This document shows, one piece after another, positions 25,868-34,270 of a stretch of 52,433 nt of DNA. The notes under the pieces are model-generated. The model saw nothing but the letters and a program-made list of their open reading frames with translations, had not been told where the DNA came from and did no database searches. How positions within the stretch are numbered: position 1 is the stretch's first letter; each line of letters begins with the position of its first letter. A program made the position numbers and the translations under genes. The stretch is from JAEYFP01 sp047602645 (GTDB lineage: Bacteria; Bacillota; Clostridia; Lachnospirales; Lachnospiraceae), in the NCBI GenBank assembly GCA_047602645.1, contig JASGGU010000016.1, positions 1 to 52,433 on the forward strand, in the 5' to 3' direction.

Positions 25868-27469
25868 TTAATAATATAATTTTCTATATTCATTCGGCTT
25901 GATTCCCACGACCTTTACAAACTGCTGACTAAAAAATTTCGCATCCCTATAACCCACTTTTGCCGCGATTTCATACACTGTATCCTTCGTATCCCTAAGC
26001 AGTTCTTTTGCCGCTTCCATACGTACTTCCACCAGATAGACGGAAAAACATTTTCTGGTTTCATTTTTAAATATCTCACTGAAATAATTGGAGTTGAAAC
26101 CAAATCGCTCTGCCATGTCCTCCATAAGAATTTTCTCGCCATAATTTTTTTTCATGAACTCAATAGTTTCCTGCACAGGTCGTATCTCCTGTGCCTGTCT
26201 TTTTTCATAAGATACACGCAAGGAGCTTCTGAACACTTTTTTCATATAATTTTCCAGCATAGCAGGCGTCCCGCAATGATTGGCTGCCTCCAACCACTCC
26301 TCCTTCTTTTCAGTCAGGTTTTCCCCAAAAAAGTCCTCCATCATCTTGCAAAAACTCTCTGCCATTTCTCTTGCCAGTTCATAGAATTCACAAGCCATAA
26401 CGTTGCCGTTCACAGCCGCTTTCATACAGGTTTCTGCATATTGAGCGGCCATTGCTCCATCCATAATAGAAATTGCCCTTTCAAGCAGTTCTTTATTTTT
26501 CTCCGAAATATCTTTGGCTCTTATTTCCCGGTTTCTTTCCTCAGAATAATTCTCGATACGTTTGCCGCTTCCCATATAAATCCTACAATTTACCGCTTCC
26601 CTCGCCATTCCTAACAGCAGATTAATGGAAGAGAAATCTGTATTTTCTACACTCACTCCGAGAGTCACATCATAATTTTTAAAATCATTAATATAGTCCT
26701 TTATATTATAAAAAAGTTGATTCAGACTCTTTTGAATATCACCCTTTTTTTGTTCCTCATAATTTAAAAGTGTAAGGATTCCCATATAATTCTGCTCTGA
26801 AATCACCAGATCAATCACTTCTCCATTAAACTCCTTTTTCGTGATTTCCATTAGCTTCTGTATGATGAGCCTCTCCTGCTGTTCATTCCTCTCTGCCTGA
26901 ATATTCCGATCTACCTTAATATGGATGCTCCGAAAAATACCTTGCTCTAATCTTACCCCGTAATCCTTGTTGATTTTTTCAAGTGGAACGGACGCTCCCG
27001 CTTGAATGCTGTTGATGAGCTCCCTATGCAGTACATACTTGCTGCTTTCCAGCGATTTCTGCATATTTTCCACGCGAGTGTATTCCATCTTCCGATCCAG
27101 CTCTTTTTCACACACCCTTAAAAGAATCCCATTCAGTTCCTCCTCATCGATGGGTTTTAGTAAATAGTCTTCCACACCGTATTTTAATGCTTTCTGTGCA
27201 TATTCAAAATAACGATACCCGCTTATTACAATAAAGTGTACCCTCTCTCCCGCAGATACCACCTTTTGAATTAACTCCAGTCCGCTAATTTTAGGCATTC
27301 TGATATCCGTAATCACAATATCCGGCTTCTTATCCAAAATCACATCATAGGCTGCCTGGCCGTCCTGCACGACACCCAGAAGTTCAAGAGGAAGATTCTC
27401 CCAATCTATAAGTTCTTTCACGAGCACCCCTACTTTTTTCTCATCATCAGCTATCAAAATAGTAAGCAT
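25868..27469 (-). CDS. YesN-like response regulator with AraC DNA-binding domain
   Basis: Response regulator of 533 residues, cytoplasmic. The receiver domain (1-120) has phospho-acceptor Asp55 (DIVITDIRMPK) and the conserved Lys in YLLKPID. A long middle region (about 150-410) links to a C-terminal AraC-type double helix-turn-helix (about 430-533; GFNSNYFSEIFKNE and VGYRDAKFFSQQF). The start at 27469 follows GGAGAG; upstream in-frame sequence is a promoter region. As first gene of the operon it probably activates the internal promoter before the binding-protein gene and perhaps its own promoter. Confidence 0.93.
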   Translation of the reverse strand: MLTILIADDEKKVGVLVKELIDWENLPLELLGVVQDGQAAYDVILDKKPDIVITDIRMPKISGLELIQKVVSAGERVHFIVISGYRYFEYAQKALKYGVEDYLLKPIDEEELNGILLRVCEKELDRKMEYTRVENMQKSLESSKYVLHRELINSIQAGASVPLEKINKDYGVRLEQGIFRSIHIKVDRNIQAERNEQQERLIIQKLMEITKKEFNGEVIDLVISEQNYMGILTLLNYEEQKKGDIQKSLNQLFYNIKDYINDFKNYDVTLGVSVENTDFSSINLLLGMAREAVNCRIYMGSGKRIENYSEERNREIRAKDISEKNKELLERAISIMDGAMAAQYAETCMKAAVNGNVMACEFYELAREMAESFCKMMEDFFGENLTEKKEEWLEAANHCGTPAMLENYMKKVFRSSLRVSYEKRQAQEIRPVQETIEFMKKNYGEKILMEDMAERFGFNSNYFSEIFKNETRKCFSVYLVEVRMEAAKELLRDTKDTVYEIAAKVGYRDAKFFSQQFVKVVGIKPNEYRKLYY

Positions 27470-27518
27470 TCGACTCTCTCCATTTTCCTTTCTATTAAAC
27501 TTTTTTCTTATCAACCCT

Positions 27519-27547
27519 ATTTTACATAAAAGCCAGAATTTTTCCAA
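27519..27547 (-). promoter_or_regulatory. promoter of the two-component operon
   Basis: TTGGAA (minus strand, 27542-27547), a 17-bp spacer and TAAAAT (27519-27524), about 50 bp before the regulator's start codon. Confidence 0.65.
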
Positions 27548-27596
27548 TATAATTTGTAAAAATAATTTGAGGTATCGCTTTTCTAAACAAAAACAA

Positions 27597-27640
27597 AGCT
27601 GTTGCTTTGCAGATGATGACCTATCTGCTTTACAACAGCT
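27597..27640 (-). terminator. terminator of the kinase/aldolase operon
   Basis: AGCTGTTG (27597-27604) pairs with CAACAGCT (27633-27640), with an inner GCAGAT/ATCTGC stem. On the minus strand it is followed by TTTGTTTTTGTTT. It closes the iron alcohol dehydrogenase gene. Confidence 0.85.
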
Positions 27641-27659
27641 CCGTTTAATCACATAACAG

Positions 27660-28856
27660 TTATAACCATTCCATCACATCCTGGAATTCTTTCTTCTCCC
27701 AAATTACAGGCACCGGATAGGTCGGATTTGCCTCCTTCAAAGCTCTCCTGATTATTTCAGCAACGTCTTTTTGCTGAACGATTCCGAGCTTTTCAGGGAT
27801 TGCCATATCCTCATTCATCGTTTTTATCATAGCAATAAACGCTTTCGCTGTTTCTTCCGCCGTGCTCCCATGGATGCCGACCGCTTCCCCCAGCTCTGCA
27901 AGCCTTTGATAGGCCGCTTTTCCATAGTACTCCAATACCACAGGAAGAATGACGGCATTTGCCTTTCCGTGAGCGACCCCATATAAACCGCCGAGCGCAT
28001 GCGCAATCGCATGCACGTATCCGACATAGGCGTTTGTAAAAGCGATTCCCGCATAATATGATCCGAGAAGCAGCTTCTCCCGTGCCTTAAGATCTGAGCC
28101 GTCTTCATAAGCTTTCTTTAAATTGCCGCTTATCAGCTTCACTGCTTTTTTTGCATACGCTCTCATTTCTGCGGAAGCAAAACAGTTCGTATAAGCCTCC
28201 ACGGCATGAGTCATGGCATCCATGCCGGTAAATGCGGTCATATCCGGTGGCAGGGACTCTGTCAGAACAGGGTCCAGCACAGCATAGTCGGGAACAAGGC
28301 AAAAATCCATAATCACATGCTTGTAATGCGTCTTTTCATCGGTAATAACAGCGGCTACCGTCACTTCGGAACCTGTGCCCGCAGTCGTAGGAACCGCCAC
28401 AAGCAGCGGCAGTCTTTTTCTGATCTTCAAAAGTCCCGCCATATCCAGCACGGACATTTTAGGCTTTACAATTCTGGCAGCCGTAATTTTTGCACAGTCA
28501 AGTACCGAGCCGCCGCCGATGGCAAGAATTCCACCGCAATGCTCTCTCTGGTATAATTCTGCCGCTTTTTCAATACATGCCGTCGTCGGATCGGGCGGCA
28601 CCTCGCAGAAAACAACAGAATCAATTTCTGCCTCCCGCAGGGATTTCAGCAGCGGTTCTATCGCTTTTCTTCTGACAAACCCTGCCGTGGTAATAATCTC
28701 AACCTTACCGACATGCTTTGCCATCAAAATCCCGGGGATGCGGTAGAGACATCCATCCCCGGTCAGAACCGTTTGCTTTTTCTTCGGCATAAGCCTGATA
28801 CCTACGGAAAAAACTGCCTGATAGATCCGATAAAACGCATGTTTTACCGTCATCAT
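27660..28856 (-). CDS. iron-containing alcohol dehydrogenase (type III)
   Basis: Oxidoreductase of 398 residues. The NAD(P)-binding GGGS is at 114-117. Metal ligands are Asp213 and His217 in GMDAMTHAVEAYTN, then a His in HAIAHALGG (282 or 286) and His296 in VAHGKAN. This is the classical propanediol/butanol dehydrogenase group, a different branch from the YqhD-type enzyme at 3880. It starts 2 bp after the aminotransferase stop codon, so the two are translationally coupled and probably act on linked metabolites: a semialdehyde from the aminotransferase, or an aldehyde from the aldolase. Substrate unproven. Confidence 0.93.
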   Translation of the reverse strand: MMTVKHAFYRIYQAVFSVGIRLMPKKKQTVLTGDGCLYRIPGILMAKHVGKVEIITTAGFVRRKAIEPLLKSLREAEIDSVVFCEVPPDPTTACIEKAAELYQREHCGGILAIGGGSVLDCAKITAARIVKPKMSVLDMAGLLKIRKRLPLLVAVPTTAGTGSEVTVAAVITDEKTHYKHVIMDFCLVPDYAVLDPVLTESLPPDMTAFTGMDAMTHAVEAYTNCFASAEMRAYAKKAVKLISGNLKKAYEDGSDLKAREKLLLGSYYAGIAFTNAYVGYVHAIAHALGGLYGVAHGKANAVILPVVLEYYGKAAYQRLAELGEAVGIHGSTAEETAKAFIAMIKTMNEDMAIPEKLGIVQQKDVAEIIRRALKEANPTYPVPVIWEKKEFQDVMEWL

Positions 28857-28857
28857 C

Positions 28858-30351
28858 TTAAATCAGTCCTTTATCTGTTTTCTTTACATGTTTAAATACT
28901 TCGTCAAACCTATTCAGGGCCTCGTCTATCACCTCCGGCGTATCCGCAAGGGAAGTGTACAACCTGCTGCCGGCAAGTGTTACAATCCCGTTTGCCATAT
29001 AGGCTGCTCCCATTTTTTCCATGGAATCCTTTCTCACATACATCATCTTCTTATGCTTCAAAAGTCCGAGCGCAGATTTTGCAAAGGACATCGAAGAGAA
29101 ATCAAAGCTCATTGCACCAGTGCACTCCAGATGCACAATAGAACCTTGATTATAAGCAACGAATGGCATTCCATATTTGTCAATTAACTGTTTCAGCCCA
29201 TCACAAAGGCGATCGCCCATTTTGCCTGCAATTTCACAGGCATTTGTTTTTTCGATTTCCTGAATTGCCGTATAACCGGCAAGACACGAAAGGGGATTAG
29301 CCGCAAGAGTTCCGCCTACGTAGGCTCTGTGTTTTCCGGTCGCAAGTCCGGCCGCCATCAGCTGGGCATACTCTCTTTTGCCGCCGACACCGCCTGCGGC
29401 GGGATAGCCTCCGGCAACGACTTTACCAAAGATTGTTAAATCAGGTACAATGTCAAAGTATCCCTGTGCTCCGCTCAGTGCAACGCGGAATCCGGTTACT
29501 ACTTCATCAAAAATCAGCAATGCTCCGTACTTGTCGCAAAGTGCACGCACACCCTTGTTATAATCCCTTGCAACAGGCCTTGTTCCGCTTTCGGGTCCTA
29601 CAGGCTCAAGAAGCACCGCGGCGGTTCCTCCCTTAATGCGGTTCCTTTTCAACATTTTTTCAAGCATCTGCAAATCGTTGGGACGGACCTCGTCCGTATA
29701 GCGGTAAGCACCTGAAGGAATGCCATGAGATTCAAGCAAAGCTCTGCTGCCCGGAATCTTAAGCCCATAAACCATTTGATCCGACCAGCCGTGATAAGCG
29801 CCGCCTATCTTGATCACATGTTTATTTCCTGTTGCGATTCTTGCAATACGCAAAGAGGCCATGACTGCTTCGGTTCCCGATCCAAGCATACGGAACATTT
29901 CCACATTTGGCATATGCTTATTGATTTCCCTTGCGATCATCAGCTCCGCTTCATGAAGCAAACCCGTAACAGGTCCGCATTCGTTCAAAAGTTCAATAAC
30001 TTTTTCTTTAATGACCGGATAGTTGCTCCCAAGGATTGTCGGTCCCCCTGCCTGCAGAAAGTCAATATACTGATTTCCGTCCTTGTCATACAAATAGGCG
30101 CCCTCCGCCTTTGACATACACATCGGAAATGGTTTATTAAACGCAAGGTTATGCTGAACACCTCCCGGAATGTATTTTTTGGATTCCTCGTAAACAGCCT
30201 TTGAAGCCTTACACTTCTCATCAAAATATTTCATGATGACGCTTTCATAGTAACCGTCATCCACCTCCCATATTTCCTGACTTGTAAGCTTCTCCAAACT
30301 TGCATTAATTTTTGCGGGATCATCCCATCTGCTAATTCCACAATTCTTCAT
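28858..30351 (-). CDS. class III aminotransferase, glutamate-1-semialdehyde aminomutase-like
   Basis: PLP enzyme of 497 residues. The PLP-binding lysine lies in IFGKVVAGG near residue 300, preceded by LLIFDEVVTGFR with the cofactor-binding Asp; GGAYHGWSD marks the stacking region. It is about 60 residues longer at the N-terminus than heme-pathway HemL, and no heme genes are nearby, so it is probably a catabolic relative. The start at 30351 follows AGGAGG. Its neighbours are a coupled alcohol dehydrogenase downstream and a GtrA protein and class II aldolase upstream. An amino-sugar or omega-amino acid substrate is possible, including 5-aminovalerate made by the nearby proline reductase; that is speculation. 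Confidence 0.88.
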   Translation of the reverse strand: MKNCGISRWDDPAKINASLEKLTSQEIWEVDDGYYESVIMKYFDEKCKASKAVYEESKKYIPGGVQHNLAFNKPFPMCMSKAEGAYLYDKDGNQYIDFLQAGGPTILGSNYPVIKEKVIELLNECGPVTGLLHEAELMIAREINKHMPNVEMFRMLGSGTEAVMASLRIARIATGNKHVIKIGGAYHGWSDQMVYGLKIPGSRALLESHGIPSGAYRYTDEVRPNDLQMLEKMLKRNRIKGGTAAVLLEPVGPESGTRPVARDYNKGVRALCDKYGALLIFDEVVTGFRVALSGAQGYFDIVPDLTIFGKVVAGGYPAAGGVGGKREYAQLMAAGLATGKHRAYVGGTLAANPLSCLAGYTAIQEIEKTNACEIAGKMGDRLCDGLKQLIDKYGMPFVAYNQGSIVHLECTGAMSFDFSSMSFAKSALGLLKHKKMMYVRKDSMEKMGAAYMANGIVTLAGSRLYTSLADTPEVIDEALNRFDEVFKHVKKTDKGLI

Positions 30352-30368
30352 TTTTTTATCCTCCTGTT

Positions 30369-30803
30369 TTAATTACTATGATTTCGATCTGCCCGATTGT
30401 TTGTATCAATCGTTTTTCCGAATACATAAAATCTGTCATAGACATACTCGGTCGTAAGGTTCAGAACCATATTGATTACTGTTACCAAATACTCATTCCA
30501 TTGCAAATCCTCGGCCAGATAATTTCCAAGCAGGGCCGTAACAGGCGTAAAGATGCAATAGAAAATTGCGATCTTTATCATTGCGACCGGTACGTTGGAT
30601 GCCGACTGAAAAGTAAAATTCCTGTTTAAGGTGAAATTCCACAGAACCGACAGTGTCAGCGCGATCAGGTAACAGGGCCAGTAGGTCCATGATGTCAGCT
30701 CATTGAGCAGCGCAAAGGCGCTCATCTCGATGACCCCTGCCGAAACAGAGAACAGGAAGAATTTCACCATGCGTATGATTTCCTTTTTCTTTTCCACCCT
30801 CAT
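30369..30803 (-). CDS. GtrA family membrane protein
   Basis: Membrane protein of 144 residues with four predicted helices. The typical GtrA hallmark is present: a helix 3 end reading LWNFTLNRNFTFQ, and a C-terminal YDRFYVFGK. Family members help move undecaprenyl-linked sugars or sit beside cell-wall glycosyltransferases. None are nearby, so its presence in a catabolic operon is unusual. It starts after TAGGAGAAG, 10 bp past the aldolase end. Function here is unknown. Confidence 0.85.
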   Translation of the reverse strand: MRVEKKKEIIRMVKFFLFSVSAGVIEMSAFALLNELTSWTYWPCYLIALTLSVLWNFTLNRNFTFQSASNVPVAMIKIAIFYCIFTPVTALLGNYLAEDLQWNEYLVTVINMVLNLTTEYVYDRFYVFGKTIDTNNRADRNHSN

Positions 30804-30812
30804 ATGCTTCTC

Positions 30813-31805
30813 CTAGTTTTTTTGCTTTGAATACTTCTTTTGATAAACAAGTCTCATCAAGCCTGAATCAATGACACCGATTCTCGCCTTTACGTTCCAG
30901 GCAGACGCATGAATACTGCAAACTGCCGCTTTATCTGTCAGCAGCTGAAGCGCCGTTGTATCATCCTCAGCCTCCGACCTCACAACGGCCCCGATACCCG
31001 GTACAAGCACGGCGTTCACTTTTTCAAGAGCTTGAATGACATTCCTCTTTTCTCCTGATACCACAGGAATTTTCCTGCCGATCATCTGCGCCATATCATC
31101 CACCTGCGCATAAATAGGAAGTCCCCTGCCGGCACAAACAACAGCAGCGGGAGTCTGAACAAGCGCCGCATATTGAAACTTTTCTTTCACTGCATTTAAC
31201 AGTGCTTCCGCTTCCCTCTCCGTTGTTCTCCTCGTCACCTGAAAGCTGCCTTTGATATTTCTTTTGCAGATTTCCTCCAGGAGGATTGACTTACTCATTG
31301 TTTCTTCCTGCGTATCACCGCATATCAAAACGCCATGATGAACCATGAGCACAACCTTCGCTCCGGTTTGAAGAGCTGCTTTCACAGCATTTGTCAGCTT
31401 TTTCATTCCCGGAAGTCCATAATCTGCCAGCATAATGCCGCCAAGCTTTTCCTTTTCTTCCTTTGTAATATTGAAATTCGAAAATCCTGCCAGACCCAGA
31501 GCCGTTGCATAGGTCTGATGCGTATGGATCACAAAATTCACCTCGGGAAACACCTGATATGCGGCAATATGAATCCCTCTTTCCCCGGATGGTTTATGAA
31601 TGCCCTGCCACTCCCCTGTTGAAAGATTCATCTTTACAATGTCCTCTTCCTTTGTTTTGGTATAATCCAGTCCGCTCGGTGTAATGACAAAGTGATCCGC
31701 ATCCAGTCTGCTGCTTACATTTCCCCATGTTCTCGCCACAAGTCCCGTTTTCAACAGTTCCCTGCCGGTGTCTACAAGCAGCTTTCTCGCTTTGCTTTCT
31801 TCCAT
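30813..31805 (-). CDS. class II aldolase/adducin family protein
   Basis: Predicted sugar-phosphate aldolase of 330 residues. The first 200 residues form an aldolase domain of the L-fuculose/L-ribulose phosphate type, with metal histidines in VIHTHQTYA (near residue 93) and in MVHHGVL (near residue 155) and the early SGLDYTKTK phosphate-binding stretch. The last 130 residues resemble a second, degenerate half of the same fold with no zinc histidines. It starts after AAAAGGAGG, a few bases past the stop codon of the upstream FGGY kinase, so the kinase product is likely its substrate. Expected products are DHAP or pyruvate plus an aldehyde for the downstream dehydrogenase. Confidence 0.87.
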   Translation of the reverse strand: MEESKARKLLVDTGRELLKTGLVARTWGNVSSRLDADHFVITPSGLDYTKTKEEDIVKMNLSTGEWQGIHKPSGERGIHIAAYQVFPEVNFVIHTHQTYATALGLAGFSNFNITKEEKEKLGGIMLADYGLPGMKKLTNAVKAALQTGAKVVLMVHHGVLICGDTQEETMSKSILLEEICKRNIKGSFQVTRRTTEREAEALLNAVKEKFQYAALVQTPAAVVCAGRGLPIYAQVDDMAQMIGRKIPVVSGEKRNVIQALEKVNAVLVPGIGAVVRSEAEDDTTALQLLTDKAAVCSIHASAWNVKARIGVIDSGLMRLVYQKKYSKQKN

Positions 31806-31808
31806 TTC

Positions 31809-33416
31809 TCACGCCTCCTTTTCATAACCGTTCATCACGGCAAAATTTTTCTTATTTGACTGATACAGCTTCTTGAATACCTCATAATTTTTGTCATATC
31901 TTTTTTTATTATCCGGATTGGGCAAATATCTGTCCCTCACCGGAATAAATGACTTAATTGCCGACATTCCGTCCAGACTGCCGTTCCCAACGGCAACGAG
32001 CATAGCTGCCCCCACAGCGCCGGCATCCTTTGTCGCCTCGACTGTTTCGATGACTCTTCCCGTTATATCTGAAAGAATCTGACAGGTGACAGCCGATAAG
32101 GCTCCTCCTCCGACGAAACGTATCACCTGAGAGGTTTTGATTTTTTTATCCTGACACTCAAGCATCCAGCGAAGGTGGAAACAAATACCCTCCAACACCG
32201 CCCTGATCAGTTCCGTCTTTCCCGTTTCCAGCTTTACATTAAAAAACATGCCGGCCGCATTGGGATCCTCGAACGGACACCTGTTTCCGTGAAGCCATGG
32301 TGTAAAAATGACGCCGCCTGCTCCCGGACCTATTTTTGAAATGGTATCCGACATATAATCATAGAGACTTTCATATACGCATTCCTTACTTTCGGTAATA
32401 TGCGTCTTTTTTAAATAGATTCCGATTTCATCCAGAACCAAATGCTCCTTTACCCATTCAAAGCATTTGCCCGCTGTCTCCATTTCGGCAAAATAATTAT
32501 ACTTTCCGTCCTCCGCACCGATAATACCGCCGATCATCGCAAAAATATCCACGACCTGTTTATCGATTACGGTATTAACCCAGCCTGATGTTCCGCAATA
32601 AATATGCGTGTCCCCGGCATCAATACATCCCGCTCCGACGCCCATCAGCGTCGCATCACCGCCTCCGCCGTAAACAGGAATTCCGGACTGCAGTCCCAGA
32701 TCTTGTGCCGCTTTTAAGGTGAGGCTTCCTGCCTGATCCGAACAGTCAATCACTTTCGGAAGATGCTTCGGGTTCACACCGTACATTTTGCAAAGTGCCC
32801 GATTCCATCCCCATTTTCCCGGCCTTGTATCATAGAGAAACGTGGCATATGCAGAATCCTTCGTCATGATGCATTGATCCGTGCAGCGGCAGATTAAGTA
32901 CTCCTTCACATCCAGCCATTTATGTACTTTTGAGAAAATTTCCGGTTCATGCTTTTGAACCCACTTGTATTTCCACAGAGGATCCTTAACACTGGTAGAT
33001 GCCGCATGGGTAATCATCAGACTTTTCAAAAGCTTATGTATACTGACGCCTGAGATGGTGAGTCCATGTCCCTGGCACTCTTTCATTTCTGAGAATGCCC
33101 TTTGATCCATATAGCTCATCGGCCGCCTGAGCGCTTTTCCTTCCCTGTCTACCAGTACCAGTCCCTGCATCTGAGAGCAAAAGGAAATTCCTCCGATCTG
33201 CTCCGGCCTGATGTCCGTTTTTTCAAAGAGCTGGCGGGTCGTTGTGCACATCGCACTCCACCATTCCTCGGTGTCCTGTTCCGCCCCTCCGTTTTCTACA
33301 ATATAGAGTTCATAGACTCCATATGCGCTGGCAAGCAATTCCAGCCTTTCTCCGATACCGAAAAGACAAGTTTTCACCCCTGTAGTTCCGAGATCATAAG
33401 CAATTACGTACAGCAA
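31809..33416 (-). CDS. FGGY family carbohydrate kinase
   Basis: Sugar kinase of 535 residues, cytoplasmic. The N-terminal actin-like phosphate loop is YDLGTTGVKT (8-17); GGGGDATLMGVGAG and the adenosine motif FVGGGALSA mark the second domain. The start is TTG at 33416, preceded by a strong AGGAGGGGG; no nearby ATG has such a site. It probably phosphorylates a ketose or polyol for the aldolase next in line. Closest family feel is xylulokinase-like, but the substrate cannot be assigned. Confidence 0.92.
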   Translation of the reverse strand: MLYVIAYDLGTTGVKTCLFGIGERLELLASAYGVYELYIVENGGAEQDTEEWWSAMCTTTRQLFEKTDIRPEQIGGISFCSQMQGLVLVDREGKALRRPMSYMDQRAFSEMKECQGHGLTISGVSIHKLLKSLMITHAASTSVKDPLWKYKWVQKHEPEIFSKVHKWLDVKEYLICRCTDQCIMTKDSAYATFLYDTRPGKWGWNRALCKMYGVNPKHLPKVIDCSDQAGSLTLKAAQDLGLQSGIPVYGGGGDATLMGVGAGCIDAGDTHIYCGTSGWVNTVIDKQVVDIFAMIGGIIGAEDGKYNYFAEMETAGKCFEWVKEHLVLDEIGIYLKKTHITESKECVYESLYDYMSDTISKIGPGAGGVIFTPWLHGNRCPFEDPNAAGMFFNVKLETGKTELIRAVLEGICFHLRWMLECQDKKIKTSQVIRFVGGGALSAVTCQILSDITGRVIETVEATKDAGAVGAAMLVAVGNGSLDGMSAIKSFIPVRDRYLPNPDNKKRYDKNYEVFKKLYQSNKKNFAVMNGYEKEA

Positions 33417-33452
33417 TGTATTCCCCCTCCTGAATTTTCATCCTGTTTCATT

Positions 33453-34079
33453 TCAGCAGCCCAATGCGGCGCCAATAAATTTAATGAACTCTTCCGCAAC
33501 CTTTTCATCATTATCCAAAATATCTTCCCCGCAGAAAAGTTTCATTCTTTCTCTGTAATAATCGCAGCTGTATGAAAATTGCAGCATCATCAGCAGGTTA
33601 TCAAAAAAGAAAGCAAGCATACGGGAATCAATACCTGTTTTGACCGTCCCGGACCTTTTGGCATTTTCCAGCAGCTGCGCATATACCGATGCCGTACTTG
33701 TTTCAATTTCTTTCGCCAGGACGACGGCATATTGTCTACAGCTGCCCGATGTGATTTCATTGTACATCACATTATAGTTTCTATGCTTCTTGGAGTGATC
33801 CAGCAGCGCATAAACAACCCGTCTGATACACGTCATCACATCCGTCTCATCCGAAACCGTATCTCTCAGAACCTGCTCCAAAAGCTTCAGGCTGTGGCGT
33901 ACACATGCCAGAAAGAAATTGTCCTTATCCCCGTAATACTTATAGATCACGCCTACACTGACGCCTGATTTTTTCGCTATTTTATTAATATTTGCACGGT
34001 CCAGACCGTTATCGGCAAATTCATCAATTCCCGTCTCAAGAATGGTGTTAAATGTATTTTCATCCAATTTTTTATACAT
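33453..34079 (-). CDS. TetR/AcrR family regulator of the kinase/aldolase operon
   Basis: Regulator of 208 residues. The N-terminal helix-turn-helix covers residues 25-50 (INKIAKKSGVSVGVIYKYYGDKDNFF). The C-terminal ligand domain has no recognisable specificity. It has a good promoter and a 16-bp dyad just downstream of it. It is first in a run of same-strand genes with short gaps, so it likely represses its own operon. The ribosome site before the ATG at 34079 is weak. Confidence 0.88.
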   Translation of the reverse strand: MYKKLDENTFNTILETGIDEFADNGLDRANINKIAKKSGVSVGVIYKYYGDKDNFFLACVRHSLKLLEQVLRDTVSDETDVMTCIRRVVYALLDHSKKHRNYNVMYNEITSGSCRQYAVVLAKEIETSTASVYAQLLENAKRSGTVKTGIDSRMLAFFFDNLLMMLQFSYSCDYYRERMKLFCGEDILDNDEKVAEEFIKFIGAALGC

Positions 34080-34116
34080 TGCTTCATCCGCTTCATAAAA
34101 TTTACTTTTTCATGAC

Positions 34117-34132
34117 GTGAGCCGTCGTTCAC
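34117..34132. promoter_or_regulatory. candidate TetR operator
   Basis: An imperfect 16-bp dyad, GTGAGC-CGTC-GTTCAC, lies 12 bp downstream of the -10 box of the TetR gene. The position would block transcription, as expected for autoregulation. Confidence 0.45.
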
Positions 34133-34143
34133 AAGTTGTGTTC

Positions 34144-34172
34144 ATTATACTACTTTGCTCATACTTTTTCAA
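34144..34172 (-). promoter_or_regulatory. promoter of the TetR/kinase/aldolase operon
   Basis: TTGAAA (minus strand, 34167-34172), a 17-bp spacer and TATAAT (34144-34149). Confidence 0.75.
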
Positions 34173-34185
34173 CAAAAAAATTAAA

Positions 34186-34238
34186 GTTTCTCCTTTGTTA
34201 AATGAAGTGACTGCATTGACCTTCAACAAAGAAGAAAC
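34186..34238 (-). terminator. terminator of the prd operon
   Basis: GTTTCTCCTTTGTT (34186-34199) pairs with AACAAAGAAGAAAC (34225-34238) with one wobble. On the minus strand it is followed by TTTAATTTTTTT. It separates the prd operon from the TetR operon. Confidence 0.85.
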
Positions 34239-34270
34239 CTTATATTTATCATATACCTGCAAGCAACAGA

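Noticed and set aside
33453..34079. TetR gene as part of the prd operon
   Set aside because: A strong terminator (34186-34238) and a separate promoter lie between prdF and this gene.
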